Assembly: GCA_002359495.1 (NCBI GenBank)
Contig: DENB01000074.1
Coordinates: 1-27,593, forward strand
Source: Enterobacteriaceae bacterium UBA2655
GTDB lineage: Bacteria > Pseudomonadota > Gammaproteobacteria > Enterobacterales > Enterobacteriaceae
DNA: 27,593 bases
Reading direction: 5' to 3'
Shown here: positions 11,141 to 19,407 of the stretch, piece by piece
Layout: each line of letters begins with the position of its first letter
How positions within the stretch are numbered: position 1 is the first letter of the stretch
Program-made: the position numbers and the translations under genes
The notes under the pieces: generated by a model
What the model was told of the DNA's origin: nothing
Seen by the model: the letters and a program-made list of their open reading frames with translations, nothing else
Databases searched by the model: none

Positions 11141-11947
11141 TTATTTTTTTCTGGCATGAGCCAGTTTAATTTTTATATAGTGGCTCAGACAGTAAGGCAT
11201 AAAAAGCGCTGAATAAAGCCAGCCCCTGTCGGCGACAGGATAAGAGAGATGCGAATAGTGCTGATAATGGGACGGACTGACATGCGTTGCGCGGAACACC
11301 AGCCCTATCTCTTCGCTTCTCCTGACTATTCGGATGTTATCTTTTCCTCTGGCCTCATTAATCGCATTAGTATAAACAAAGGGGCCGGTTGTTTTTAATA
11401 CGCCTTTCCAGCCGACGCCCAGCCGGTAAGCATTATAATGCTCAATATTATGCATCACCCGGTCGATAACCGCTTTCATTACCTGCGATCCCGGGACGGA
11501 GATAATATTCCACTGCTGATACTCGCCAAATGGCATTCCTTTCATCTCAGCATTAATCCCTACGCCAGGGTGTTTCCCGTCCGCATCGTTATCCCAGTGG
11601 CATAGAATCACCTCGTCATCCTGCTGAATCACGTCATCCAGTCGTGCGCTACAGGAGCTTTTTACATCCAGATAGACGCCGCCGAGTTTATAAATTACCA
11701 GATACCTGAAAAAATCCGCGCGGGCTGCACCATATTTTTTATCGATTTGCAGATAAGCTTTAAGGTATCTGTCGCTATAATGACGGGCAATAAAAGCGAC
11801 AATAGCTTTCTCATCATAAAAATGGTGCTCCCAGCCATTATTAATTTTAATCAAATTTTTCATACAGGCTTTTACATCATCGCTTAATGAATCATAACCG
11901 CCGGTGTAAACCTGGTGGATTTTTCTGGGAATTTTTTTATTATCCAT
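11141..11947 (-). CDS. GT32-type glycosyltransferase (sugar-binding DXD region)
   Basis: The product is about 268 residues with the layout of family 32 glycosyltransferases (OCH1 or capsule type): IPRKIHQVYTGG near residues 6-17, the acceptor-side AARADFFRYLVIYKLGGVYLD in segments at 74-94, then the metal or nucleotide-sugar site YLDVKSS. The DxD motif therefore reads D94-V-K96, a variant I associate with some GT32 members. The C-terminus is basic (HYIKIKLAHARKK) and may touch the membrane. ATG at 11947 follows GGGGG by four bases; ATG at 11962 adds five residues and lacks a clear ribosome-binding site. Base composition is visibly AT-richer than its neighbours and no other glycan gene is adjacent, which suggests transfer. 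Donor and acceptor sugars are unknown. Confidence 0.85.
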   Translation of the reverse strand: MDNKKIPRKIHQVYTGGYDSLSDDVKACMKNLIKINNGWEHHFYDEKAIVAFIARHYSDRYLKAYLQIDKKYGAARADFFRYLVIYKLGGVYLDVKSSCSARLDDVIQQDDEVILCHWDNDADGKHPGVGINAEMKGMPFGEYQQWNIISVPGSQVMKAVIDRVMHNIEHYNAYRLGVGWKGVLKTTGPFVYTNAINEARGKDNIRIVRRSEEIGLVFRATHVSPSHYQHYSHLSYPVADRGWLYSALFMPYCLSHYIKIKLAHARKK

Positions 11948-12280
11948 ACTACCCCCGCTCATTCTCTTTCTTTAATTCCCATATTTACCATGCTTTCAGC
12001 GGACTCTTTTTTTTATCAGATTTTTACCAGCCTGTTTTTTCACGTATTTAGCCTGCGCCCCGGTTATTTTAACTTTGGGCGTACCAGCGCGAACCGGGGT
12101 ACTGAGAATTAAGCACTTGAAATTCAACCGGCGGATTCGTTTTTATAAAGTTATCAGCGCATATCCCTATGCCTGATTTCAGATAAAAAATAATTACGCG
12201 ACGAATAGTCGATAATAAACGCTAAACTATTTTAGTTCAGCCAAATGGGTGGGGGTTGGTCAATTAATTCTGGAAAGGGG
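11948..12280. other. AT-rich intergenic region
   Basis: No gene with a credible ribosome-binding site is seen here. The stretch is AT-rich (for example around 11965-12040 and 12110-12240), like the adjacent glycosyltransferase gene. It probably carries that gene's promoter on the minus strand, but I cannot assign -35 and -10 boxes with confidence. Confidence 0.6.
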
Positions 12281-12310
12281 AAAAGCAAAATCGCACCTTC
12301 CGGTGCGATT
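12281..12310 (-). terminator. Rho-independent terminator of the 70-residue gene
   Basis: On the minus strand AATCGCACC (12310-12302) pairs with GGTGCGATT (12297-12289) over a four-base loop and continues TTTTGCTTTT. It begins two bases after the stop codon of the upstream small gene. Confidence 0.85.
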
Positions 12311-12312
12311 GT

Positions 12313-12525
12313 TTACCAGTAGCTATGGCGTTCTTCCAGCTGACGCACCGCTTCCTGCTGCTGCGTACGCTGCGCATCATGCGCTTTCACCAGCAAAGGT
12401 TCAGCACCTGCCGGGTTTATCACACTACGTTCCTGAGGCTCCGGCAGATTAACCGCGATAATGCTCTCTTCAACGGCATCCAGCACTTCATCGTGCAGAT
12501 TTAGATTGTCGTAAAATGGGGGCAT
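12313..12525 (-). CDS. Uncharacterised 70-residue protein
   Basis: I do not recognise this protein. It begins MPPFYDNLNLHDEVLDAVEE, has an acidic N-terminal half and a glutamine-, glutamate- and arginine-rich C-terminal helix ending RQLEERHSYW, and shows no signal peptide or membrane segment. It is probably a small soluble helical protein. The case that it is real rests on gene signals: AAGGAG six bases before the ATG and a strong terminator two bases after the TAA. That makes it a complete single-gene transcription unit. It lies between the AT-rich glycosyltransferase patch and the aldehyde dehydrogenase gene. Confidence 0.75.
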   Translation of the reverse strand: MPPFYDNLNLHDEVLDAVEESIIAVNLPEPQERSVINPAGAEPLLVKAHDAQRTQQQEAVRQLEERHSYW

Positions 12526-12865
12526 ATTCAGTCTCCTTATATGAAGGTTTTTGCAGTGTAGAAGGCGCTACGCCTGTCCGACATAAGACCGGGCTTAATT
12601 ACCCTGATATTTCTTCGCTTTTTGATGCTGATTGCACTGTGACACAGCAGCTTTTCAGATTTGTGAAACCCTGCCGGATTCCGCCGCCGTGCGCGCATTA
12701 ATACTTTACCCGATCAATTTGTAGCAATAATCGCTGCGCTGTTCCAGAAAAATGCTGATTTTACTTTGACTGCATCCTGCCCTGTTTTTAAAGGAAGCCC
12801 TGCAGAACAGGCTTTTTGAACAGAAAACAGAGAGACGATCGACGACCGCCTCTCTGCACGAGCAA
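12526..12865. other. Intergenic region with hairpins
   Basis: No coding frame is supported. Besides the terminator at 12824-12856, an imperfect hairpin at 12795-12814 (AAGCC with GGCTT, TG with CA, one bulged C, loop CAGAA) is followed by TTTTT on the plus strand, although no plus-strand gene ends here. A small inverted repeat AGGCG/CGCCT lies at 12563-12575. Confidence 0.5.
12824..12856 (-). terminator. Probable terminator after the aldehyde dehydrogenase gene
   Basis: On the minus strand CAGAGAG (12856-12850) pairs with CTCTCTG (12834-12828) over a 15-base loop, followed by TTTTCTGTTC. The stem is shorter and the loop larger than in other terminators of this window. Confidence 0.55.
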
Positions 12866-14386
12866 TCAGAAGAAGCCGAGCGGCTGCGTGCTGTAGCTCA
12901 CCAGCAGGTTTTTCGTTTGCTGATAGTGATCGAGCATCATTTTATGGGTTTCACGCCCAATACCCGATTTTTTATAGCCGCCAAAGGCGGCGTGCGCCGG
13001 ATAGAGATGATAGCAGTTAGTCCAGACGCGTCCGGCCTTGATCGCCCTGCCGACGCGGTAAGCGCGGTTGATATCCCGCGTCCAGACGCCGGCGCCCAGG
13101 CCATAAATGGAATCGTTGGCGATCGCGATGGCTTCCGCCTCATCCTTGAAGGTGGTGATGCCCACTACCGGCCCAAAAATTTCCTCCTGGAAAACGCGCA
13201 TACTGTTGCTGCCTTTCAACAGCGTCGGCTGAATGTAGTAACCGCTGGCGAGGTTGCCTTCCAGCTTCTCAACGCCGCCGCCGTGCAGCACTTCCGCCCC
13301 TTCCTGCTGTGCGATTTCCAGATAAGAGAGGATTTTATCGAACTGCTGTTGCGACGCCTGCGCGCCGATCATGGTTTCGGTGTCCATGGGATCGCCACGC
13401 TTGATGGTTTTAATGCGTTTCATCACCGCCGCCATGAAGGGTTCGAAAATCGACTCCTGCACCAGCGCGCGCGACGGACAGGTACACACCTCGCCTTGGT
13501 TCAGGAAGCCCAGCACCAGCCCTTCCGCCGCTTTTTTGATAAAGCTCTCTTCCGCCTGCATAATATCTTCAAAGAAGATATTGGGCGATTTGCCGCCCAG
13601 TTCGACGGTAGAGGGGATCAGGCTTTTCGCCGCCAGCTCAAGGATATGCCCGCCGGTCGCCGTGGAGCCGGTAAACGCCACTTTGGCGATACGCGGATGC
13701 GAGGCCAGCGCTTCGCCCGCCTCTTTGCCATAGCCGTGAATGATGTTCACCACGCCCGGCGGCACCAGATCTTTAATCAGCTCCATAAACAGCGTGATGG
13801 AGAGCGGGGTCTGCTCCGCCGGCTTCAGCACCACGCAGTTACCGGCACCGAGCGCGGGCGCCAGCTTCCACGCCGCCATCAGCAACGGGAAGTTCCAGGG
13901 AATAATTTGCGCCACCACGCCAAGCGGCTCATGGAAATGGTAGGCAGCGGTAAATTCATCAATCTCGGCGGCGCTGCCTTCCTGCGCCCGTACGCAGCCG
14001 GCGAAGTAGCGGAAGTGATCCACCGCCAATGGCAGATCGGCCGCCAGGGTTTCACGTACCGGCTTACCGTTGTCCCAGGTTTCATTGACGGCGATATATT
14101 CGAGGTTGGCCTCCAGCCGGTCGGCGATTTTCAGCAGGACCAGGGAGCGCGCCTGCGCGGAGGTTTTGCCCCAGGCGTCGGCAGCGGCATGGGCGGCCTC
14201 CAGCGCCTTATCGATATCGTCCCGGTCCGAACGCGGGAATTCGCCAGCCGGCGAGCCGTCCACCGGCGAGGTATTCTGGAAATAGCGCCCGTTGACTGGC
14301 GGCACAAACTCGCCGTTGATAAAGTTGCCGTAACGCTGTTGCAGTGTAATAAGAGAGCCTTGCTCTCCGGGTGCGGCGTAACGCAT
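12866..14386 (-). CDS. NAD(P)-dependent aldehyde dehydrogenase, AldB/acetaldehyde type
   Basis: This 506-residue soluble enzyme oxidises an aldehyde, probably acetaldehyde or another short one, to the acid. It follows E. coli AldB (512 residues as I recall it) throughout: [38 protein letters not shown], coenzyme loop FTGSTATGG, general base Glu262 in VELGGKSPN, nucleophile Cys301 in [22 protein letters not shown], and the C-terminal [20 protein letters not shown] block. ATG at 14386 has AAGGAG about eight bases upstream; the frame to 14497 would add 37 unrelated residues. The amidotransferase gene lies 174 bases upstream on the same strand, and I see no evidence that the two share a pathway. 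Confidence 0.93.
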   Translation of the reverse strand: MRYAAPGEQGSLITLQQRYGNFINGEFVPPVNGRYFQNTSPVDGSPAGEFPRSDRDDIDKALEAAHAAADAWGKTSAQARSLVLLKIADRLEANLEYIAVNETWDNGKPVRETLAADLPLAVDHFRYFAGCVRAQEGSAAEIDEFTAAYHFHEPLGVVAQIIPWNFPLLMAAWKLAPALGAGNCVVLKPAEQTPLSITLFMELIKDLVPPGVVNIIHGYGKEAGEALASHPRIAKVAFTGSTATGGHILELAAKSLIPSTVELGGKSPNIFFEDIMQAEESFIKKAAEGLVLGFLNQGEVCTCPSRALVQESIFEPFMAAVMKRIKTIKRGDPMDTETMIGAQASQQQFDKILSYLEIAQQEGAEVLHGGGVEKLEGNLASGYYIQPTLLKGSNSMRVFQEEIFGPVVGITTFKDEAEAIAIANDSIYGLGAGVWTRDINRAYRVGRAIKAGRVWTNCYHLYPAHAAFGGYKKSGIGRETHKMMLDHYQQTKNLLVSYSTQPLGFF

Positions 14387-14560
14387 GGGAATTCTCCTTG
14401 CTGTTGCATAGTTTTTATAACAAAGATAAAACTTGTTATTAACATGACCGATAGCTGCCAGCCTGTCAGATCGCAACGCAAGAAACTGTGACCGCATCGA
14501 AGGAAATCAGCGCTTCAGAGAGGATTCAGGCTCCTGGACGAAGCCTGGGAGAGAGCAAAA

Positions 14561-15283
14561 CTACGCGCCTTGCGCGCGCTCCGCCTGCGGACGCGTCTGT
14601 TGCAGGAAATTCTCCAGCAACGCGCGCGCCCAGTCGGTTCCCTCGATTTGCGCGCCGCTATCCGCCACGCCCTGCGGCAAACAGACGTTCATGATGCGAC
14701 GGGTAAACTCTGGATGAAACTGTACGGAAAAGGCCTGCGGCGTATAGCGCAGGATCTGGCAGCCATCCTGCTGCGACGTCGCCAGCACCTTCGCCTGCGG
14801 CGGCGGACTGATCACCGTTTGACGATGAGAAAGCCAGGCGTTGAAGCAGCCAGGCAGCGTCGCCGCCAGCGGATCGGACTTCCCCTGCGGCGTAAGCTGT
14901 AACTCAGTCAAATCGCGCTCCCAGCCGTTCGGGTTATCGCCGACCTTGCCGCCCAGCGCGTAAGCCATCAGTTGATGTCCGTAACAGACGCCGAGCAGCG
15001 GCAGCGCATATTCGATCGCGGCGCGCACCCAGGCGGCGGTACGTTCGCTCCAGTCGGCGTGATCGGTGACCATTGACCAGGAGCCGCTGAGCACTGCGCC
15101 GCCGATCTGCGCAAACTCAGGCAGCGCATCGCCAAGATGGGGACGGACAATCAGATAGTCGTCTGGCGCCAGCGCCAGCGCGTCGATAAACCAGGCGGGC
15201 TGCTCGCCGATTTGAGCGACAACCTGGGGCGGCGGAACTTCAAGTTGGATCAGGGCAAGAGGCAAGGCGCGGGTGTTTGTCAT
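14561..15283 (-). CDS. Class I glutamine amidotransferase-like protein
   Basis: The 240-residue protein has the full class I amidotransferase triad: Cys100 in LLGVCYGHQLMAYALGG, and His190 and Glu192 in VQFHPEF. It is a stand-alone GuaA-N-like domain that would release ammonia from glutamine, or act as a gamma-glutamyl hydrolase, in the cytoplasm. No synthetase partner is adjacent, so the substrate is unknown. The PuuD signature is not seen. ATG at 15283 (MTNTRALPLALIQ) gives the expected domain start; the upstream frame to 15418 has no family character. It is divergent from the EamA-type exporter gene, with a 179-base shared upstream region. Confidence 0.88.
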   Translation of the reverse strand: MTNTRALPLALIQLEVPPPQVVAQIGEQPAWFIDALALAPDDYLIVRPHLGDALPEFAQIGGAVLSGSWSMVTDHADWSERTAAWVRAAIEYALPLLGVCYGHQLMAYALGGKVGDNPNGWERDLTELQLTPQGKSDPLAATLPGCFNAWLSHRQTVISPPPQAKVLATSQQDGCQILRYTPQAFSVQFHPEFTRRIMNVCLPQGVADSGAQIEGTDWARALLENFLQQTRPQAERAQGA

Positions 15284-15462
15284 ACCGAATCGTATCCTGT
15301 GCAGGTGAGCGTTTCGGAACATCAGTCTGACAGCATTCCGCCGCGGAAGCTTAGATTTTTTTGCGCTAAAGAGAGGCAAAAAAATGTAGACAGACTTACC
15401 TTTCCGCCTCGCCTTCATGTCATGATGAGATCAGCAGGCGTAAAACAGCTAAGGATGAGACA

Positions 15463-16347
15463 GTGGCGTTGCGGCATTTTTTTCTGATTCTGATGGTTGT
15501 GTCGATTTGGGCGTTCAATAACGTGGCGGTTAAGTGGGGCTTGCTGGAGCTGCCGCCGCTGTTTCTCACTTGTATGCGTTTTGTGGCGGTCGCCATCGTA
15601 TTGATCCCATTCTGCCGCATCACGCGTCAGCAGCTGCCCTGGCTGCTGATCCTCGCCTTTACCTTCGGCTTTATGCATTTTTCGTTGCTGTTTCTCGGCA
15701 TGCGCTATACCGATGCCGGCACCGGCGCGGTTGTGGTTCAGCTCGGCACGCCGATAGCGATGCTGCTGGCGATGATCCTGCTGAAAGAGAAACTTTCGCT
15801 GATCCAGCTGGCGGGCATTATGATCTCGCTGAGCGGCGTGGTGGTGCTCTCCGGCAGCCCGACGATTCCGGCCTGGTGGGTGCTGTGCCTTCTGCTCACC
15901 AGCGCCACCGGCTGGGCGATCAGCAATATGATCGTGAAAAAATCCCCGCCGATTAAGCCGCTGACTCTGACTGGCTGGATCTCTTTTCTGGCGATTCCGA
16001 TCGTCGGCTTCGCCTCCTGGATGACCGAATCTCACCAGTTGACCTCGCTGGCGCAGGCAGGCTGGCGCGGCTGGTTCGGCATTCTCTACAGCGCCCTCGC
16101 CTCGTCGATCGTCGCCTATTCCGTCTGGTACTGGCTGCTGAAGAAATATAACGTCAACCTGATCATGCCCTATTCGCTGTTGTCGCCGGTACTGGCGGTG
16201 CTGATGGGGGTCATCGTGCTGGGCGACAGCCTGAACCGCTTTAAAATCATCGGCGCGCTGCTGGTGATCGCCGGCACCGCCATTGCCGTTATCAACGTGC
16301 GCAATTTGCGTATGCATGCGCGTTTTCCGCGTCTGCGGCGGCGTTAA
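15463..16347 (+). CDS. EamA/DMT-family inner-membrane exporter
   Basis: The 294-residue protein has ten hydrophobic helices in the two EamA repeats of the drug/metabolite transporter superfamily. The first repeat holds SIWAFNNVAVKWGL and GMRYTDAGTGAVVVQLGTPIAMLLA; the second holds TGWAISNMIVKK, ASSIVAYSVWYWLLKKYNVN and PYSLLSPVLAVLMGV in segments. Members export amino acids, metabolites or drugs by proton exchange; the substrate here is unknown. The start is GTG with AAGGA seven bases upstream. The C-terminus is basic (RMHARFPRLRRR), fitting a cytoplasmic end. It is divergent from the amidotransferase gene. Confidence 0.92.
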   Translation: MALRHFFLILMVVSIWAFNNVAVKWGLLELPPLFLTCMRFVAVAIVLIPFCRITRQQLPWLLILAFTFGFMHFSLLFLGMRYTDAGTGAVVVQLGTPIAMLLAMILLKEKLSLIQLAGIMISLSGVVVLSGSPTIPAWWVLCLLLTSATGWAISNMIVKKSPPIKPLTLTGWISFLAIPIVGFASWMTESHQLTSLAQAGWRGWFGILYSALASSIVAYSVWYWLLKKYNVNLIMPYSLLSPVLAVLMGVIVLGDSLNRFKIIGALLVIAGTAIAVINVRNLRMHARFPRLRRR

Positions 16348-16471
16348 TTTCCTGCTCGCCTGAATTTTTTCATCGCGAAAAAGCAATCTGGCGTAATTCA
16401 GCGACCTTGCCTCTCAGGTTGGCTTATTACCTGCTAATGTAAATAATAACGTTAACAGGTGAGGACAACTT

Positions 16472-17236
16472 ATGTTCAATAAACACACCTACAACCTTAA
16501 TTCACGTCAGGAAACAAATAAAAACGATCCAGTTGAAGATGAAGCCCTCCAGGCGATTTACAGTACCAACAATAGTATAAAAATTTATGTCAACAGGCTG
16601 CTCGGTAAAAACCGCTTCGCGCATGAACAACTGACTTGGAGCGATCTCGATCGCTTAAAAGAAGCGTATAACCGCTCCCACGAAATAAGGCGCGCGGACA
16701 GCGACCTTTACTGGAAGCGCGCCGCCTGGCTGTGGACGCTCAATGCTGTGCTTTTTGCCGCGTGGGGCATATTGGTTTCCAGCCTCTCGTCAGCGGGCGT
16801 GGAGGATGTTCTGGCGGACTTCTACAGCATCTCGGTGATCTCTTTTCTGGGATTGCTGTTTACTATTATCAGCTCATTTATTATGGCGGCGGGAAAATAC
16901 CGGCAAAAAGTCTGGGAATACCATATTGATAATCTGGAGAGTTTTTTTTCCGGCAGGCTTTATTCTCTGCATTTCGCCAGCGAACATCAGCAATTTTCGA
17001 TCAGCCAGTTAATAGAGATAACCTACCTGATATGCGCATTATTATGGGCCGTCTCGCTGGCGCAGTTTTCCGCCAGCGCCTTTATTCTGCTCTTCCCGCA
17101 AAGTTATAATCTGATAACGCTGCTTACTTTCGCCAGCACCTTCATTATATTAATCGCGTTTTACTGGCTGCGATGGCGAACATCATTACAAAGCCGACAG
17201 CGCGATATCACCGGCATTATTATCCCTGCGGAATAA
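16472..17236 (+). CDS. Four-helix membrane protein, possibly RipA-like
   Basis: This protein is not firmly recognised. The 254-residue product has a hydrophilic N-terminal part (1-80) with LTWSDLDRLKEAYNRSHEIRR, then helices at about 83-104, 119-141, 179-208 and 213-234. A soluble loop (142-178: KYRQKVWEYHIDNLE) separates the two pairs. The layout of a polar helix, two membrane helices, an EYHIDNLE-type loop and two more helices reminds me of proteins annotated as RipA-family octameric membrane protein; this is from memory and weak. The ATG follows AGGTGAGGA. The gene is somewhat AT-richer than its neighbours and stands alone between the exporter and CoA-transferase genes. Confidence 0.75.
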   Translation: MFNKHTYNLNSRQETNKNDPVEDEALQAIYSTNNSIKIYVNRLLGKNRFAHEQLTWSDLDRLKEAYNRSHEIRRADSDLYWKRAAWLWTLNAVLFAAWGILVSSLSSAGVEDVLADFYSISVISFLGLLFTIISSFIMAAGKYRQKVWEYHIDNLESFFSGRLYSLHFASEHQQFSISQLIEITYLICALLWAVSLAQFSASAFILLFPQSYNLITLLTFASTFIILIAFYWLRWRTSLQSRQRDITGIIIPAE

Positions 17237-17333
17237 TCACGCGGCTGGCTTTTTGTGACCCGGCCGACATTGTTCTTCGTAAAGGCTTTTCTGTTGCTAT
17301 GCTTCAGAAATGACTCTTTATGGAGCTTTTTTT

Positions 17334-18698
17334 ATGGATCCTCAGCTTGCCGCCTCCCTTTGGCAGCAGGTGTGGCAAGGATTGCGTGGTTCTGACACCC
17401 CCTTGCCCACTCTGCATTTTCACGATTTCGCCGCCTTTCCCTCCGCCTTTGCGGTCAGCGAGCTGGCATCGACCAGCATCGGACTTGCCGCCCAGGCAGC
17501 GGCGGATCTTATCGCTTCACCCGCTCCCGTCAGCGTCAATATGCGGCTGGCTTCACGCTGGTTTCAGCACAGCTTCCGGCCGCGCAATCGCGCCATGCCC
17601 GCGCTCTGGGATGCGTTTGCCGGCGATTACGCCGCCGCCGACGGCTGGATCCGTCTGCACACCAATGCGCCCCATCATCGCGCCGCCATGGAGCGCGTGC
17701 TCGGTCAGCATGCCGATCGCGCGGCGCTGAGCCGCAGCGTTGCCCGCTGGAATAAAGCGGATCTGGAACAGCATCTGATTGATGCCGGCGGCTGCGCCGC
17801 GGCGATGCGCAGCGAGGCAGAGTGGCGACAGCATCCGCAGGGCGTGGCGGTCGCTCAGGCGCCGTTAATCGCGGCCATCGCCCGGCCGCAGGGACCGCCG
17901 CCCGACTGGCGATTCCCGCGCGCGCGTCCTTTATCAGGCATCAAGGTACTGGACCTGACGCGCATTATTGCCGGGCCGGTGGCGACGCGCTTTCTGGCCA
18001 GCCTCGGCGCGACCGTGCTGCGCCTTGATCCGCCCGGCTGGGAAGAGCCGACGCTGGAGGAAGAGATGACCAGCGGCAAACGCTGCGCGCGCCTCGATCT
18101 AAAATCGGCGGAAGGCCGTGAAGCCTTTCGCCGCTTGCTTCAACAGACGGACGTGCTGGTGCATGGCTATCGCGCCGACGCGCTGGAGAAGCTGGGCTTC
18201 GATGCCGAAACGCGGCAGTCGCTGGCGCCGGGTTTGGTTGACGTCAGTCTGAACGCCTGGGGTTGGCAAGGCCCCTGGCGCAACCGGCGCGGCTTCGACA
18301 GCCTGGTGCAGATGGGCTGCGGCATCGCGCATCAGGGCATGGTATGGCAAGGCGCGTCGACGCCAACGCCGCTGCCGGTGCAGGCGCTGGATCACGCTAC
18401 CGGCTATCTGATGGCGGCAGCCGTGCTGGAGGGGCTGCGCCAGCGCCGCCAACATCTCACCGGCTGGCATGCGCAACTCTCGCTGGCGCGCACCGCGCTG
18501 CTGCTACAGCAACATCCTTACGCCGCTGACGCCAGGCAAACGGGCATTCAGCCTGCGCCGCACGATTTTCTGGCGCCGATGGAGATTACGCCCTGGGGGA
18601 TCGGCGAGCGCCTGCGCGCCGCCGCTTACCTGCCTGGCACCGCGCTGGTCTGCGCCTCGGCCGCCTCGCCGCTCGGCAGCAGCGCGCCGCGCTGGTAG
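17334..18698 (+). CDS. CaiB/BaiF-type (family III) CoA-transferase
   Basis: This 454-residue protein should move CoA between acyl groups. Residues 200-330 are a classic family III N-terminal half: LSGIKVLDLTRIIAGPVATRFLASLGA in segments, VLRLDPP, TSGKRCARLDLKS, and RRGFDSLVQMGCGI with the likely catalytic Asp322. The preceding part (about 60-190) also looks like this family, but like its second half (ADGWIRLHTNAPHHRAAM, WRQHPQGVAVAQAPLI), so the order is swapped or one half is duplicated. The ATG at 17334 has GGAG eight bases upstream and is preferred to 17310. It converges with ycdY three bases beyond its stop. The acyl substrates are unknown. Confidence 0.85.
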   Translation: MDPQLAASLWQQVWQGLRGSDTPLPTLHFHDFAAFPSAFAVSELASTSIGLAAQAAADLIASPAPVSVNMRLASRWFQHSFRPRNRAMPALWDAFAGDYAAADGWIRLHTNAPHHRAAMERVLGQHADRAALSRSVARWNKADLEQHLIDAGGCAAAMRSEAEWRQHPQGVAVAQAPLIAAIARPQGPPPDWRFPRARPLSGIKVLDLTRIIAGPVATRFLASLGATVLRLDPPGWEEPTLEEEMTSGKRCARLDLKSAEGREAFRRLLQQTDVLVHGYRADALEKLGFDAETRQSLAPGLVDVSLNAWGWQGPWRNRRGFDSLVQMGCGIAHQGMVWQGASTPTPLPVQALDHATGYLMAAAVLEGLRQRRQHLTGWHAQLSLARTALLLQQHPYAADARQTGIQPAPHDFLAPMEITPWGIGERLRAAAYLPGTALVCASAASPLGSSAPRW

Positions 18699-18701
18699 CG
18701 A

Positions 18702-19253
18702 TTATTCGCCTTCTTCCGCCAGCTCCTCGCGCATCGCCTGAATCGCTTCGCGCGTCAACAGAGCCAGCGTGCGGTAGAAGGCGGTGGTGGCGTGCGCTTC
18801 CGTTTTACCGAGAAAAGCGCCGCACCAGGGCAGCAGGAAGTCATCGAACAGGGTAATCTGCGCGGCGAACTCATCTTCTTCCGACTGATCTTCCAGCCAG
18901 GAAGCCGCAAGCAGCAGCACGCCGAAATGATCGGCAGGCGCGTCGCTCAACGGCATGCCGCGCGACGTTAAAAAGGCGCGAACCTCCGCTTCCGGTCGGC
19001 CATTCTCCCATTGTGAGGCGAAGGGCGGCACCTTGCATTCGCTGCCGACGAACAGCGCGTTGTAATCCGCCGCCAGCGCCTGAGGATCGCTGTTCGCGCG
19101 CAGGCGGTTCAGCAGTTCATTCTGCTCCAGTGGCCATTGCGCCTGAAGTTTTCCCTCGCGCAGCAGCGTAAACAGCGGCACCAGCAGCGGATCCTGCGGC
19201 TGACGATTGAACAGCGAGCCGATGATGCGGCAGAGGATTGAGAATTCGTTCAT
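18702..19253 (-). CDS. ycdY: TorD/DmsD-family chaperone YcdY
   Basis: The 183-residue helical protein matches E. coli YcdY: MNEFSILCRIIGSLFNRQPQDPLLVPLF in segments, SADYNALFVG-type ADYNALFVGSE, EAEVRAFLTSRGMPL, and AASWLEDQSEEDE. It belongs to the TorD family of redox-enzyme maturation chaperones. In E. coli it is reported to stimulate the YcdX phosphatase and to be needed for swarming. It is the last gene of ghrA-ycdX-ycdY; AAGGAAG lies upstream of the ATG. Its stop is three bases from the end of the convergent CoA-transferase gene, leaving no room for a private terminator between them. Confidence 0.95.
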   Translation of the reverse strand: MNEFSILCRIIGSLFNRQPQDPLLVPLFTLLREGKLQAQWPLEQNELLNRLRANSDPQALAADYNALFVGSECKVPPFASQWENGRPEAEVRAFLTSRGMPLSDAPADHFGVLLLAASWLEDQSEEDEFAAQITLFDDFLLPWCGAFLGKTEAHATTAFYRTLALLTREAIQAMREELAEEGE

Positions 19254-19324
19254 ACAACAAGCTTCCTTGAGGCGAAGTGGATAAAATCAGCATTGCGCTT
19301 GCCGGCGCACCGCTCGTCACAGCG

Positions 19325-19359
19325 GGCGGCGCGGCGTGACATTTAACATGCGCGCCGCC
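19325..19359. repeat. Inverted repeat between ycdX and ycdY
   Basis: GGCGGCGCG (19325-19333) and CGCGCCGCC (19351-19359) are perfect 9-base arms around 17 bases. No T tract follows in the direction of the operon, so it is probably a stable mRNA hairpin between the cistrons and not a terminator. Confidence 0.55.
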
Positions 19360-19407
19360 GGAAAATCTACCCGCGCGTAGCCTGAAGCGAGCGTCCGGGA
19401 GTTAACG

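Noticed and set aside
12561..12600. REP-like palindromic unit
   Set aside because: AGGCG-CTA-CGCCT recalls enterobacterial REP elements, but the rest of the unit does not match and there is no second copy in the window.
12917..14491. 524-residue open frame on the plus strand opposite the aldehyde dehydrogenase gene
   Set aside because: It is antisense to a gene with full family motifs, has no ribosome-binding site, and its Arg/His/Gly/Gln-rich translation is typical of a frame opposite GC-rich coding DNA.
12866..15283. Possible putrescine (PuuC-PuuD-like) pair of aldehyde dehydrogenase and glutamine amidotransferase
   Set aside because: The dehydrogenase is clearly AldB-type, and the amidotransferase is GuaA-N-like with no PuuD character. 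No other puu gene is near and the 174-base gap does not suggest tight coupling.
15415..16386. 323-residue open frame opposite the EamA-type exporter
   Set aside because: It is rich in Q, R and H with no domain, and it mirrors a clear ten-helix transporter.
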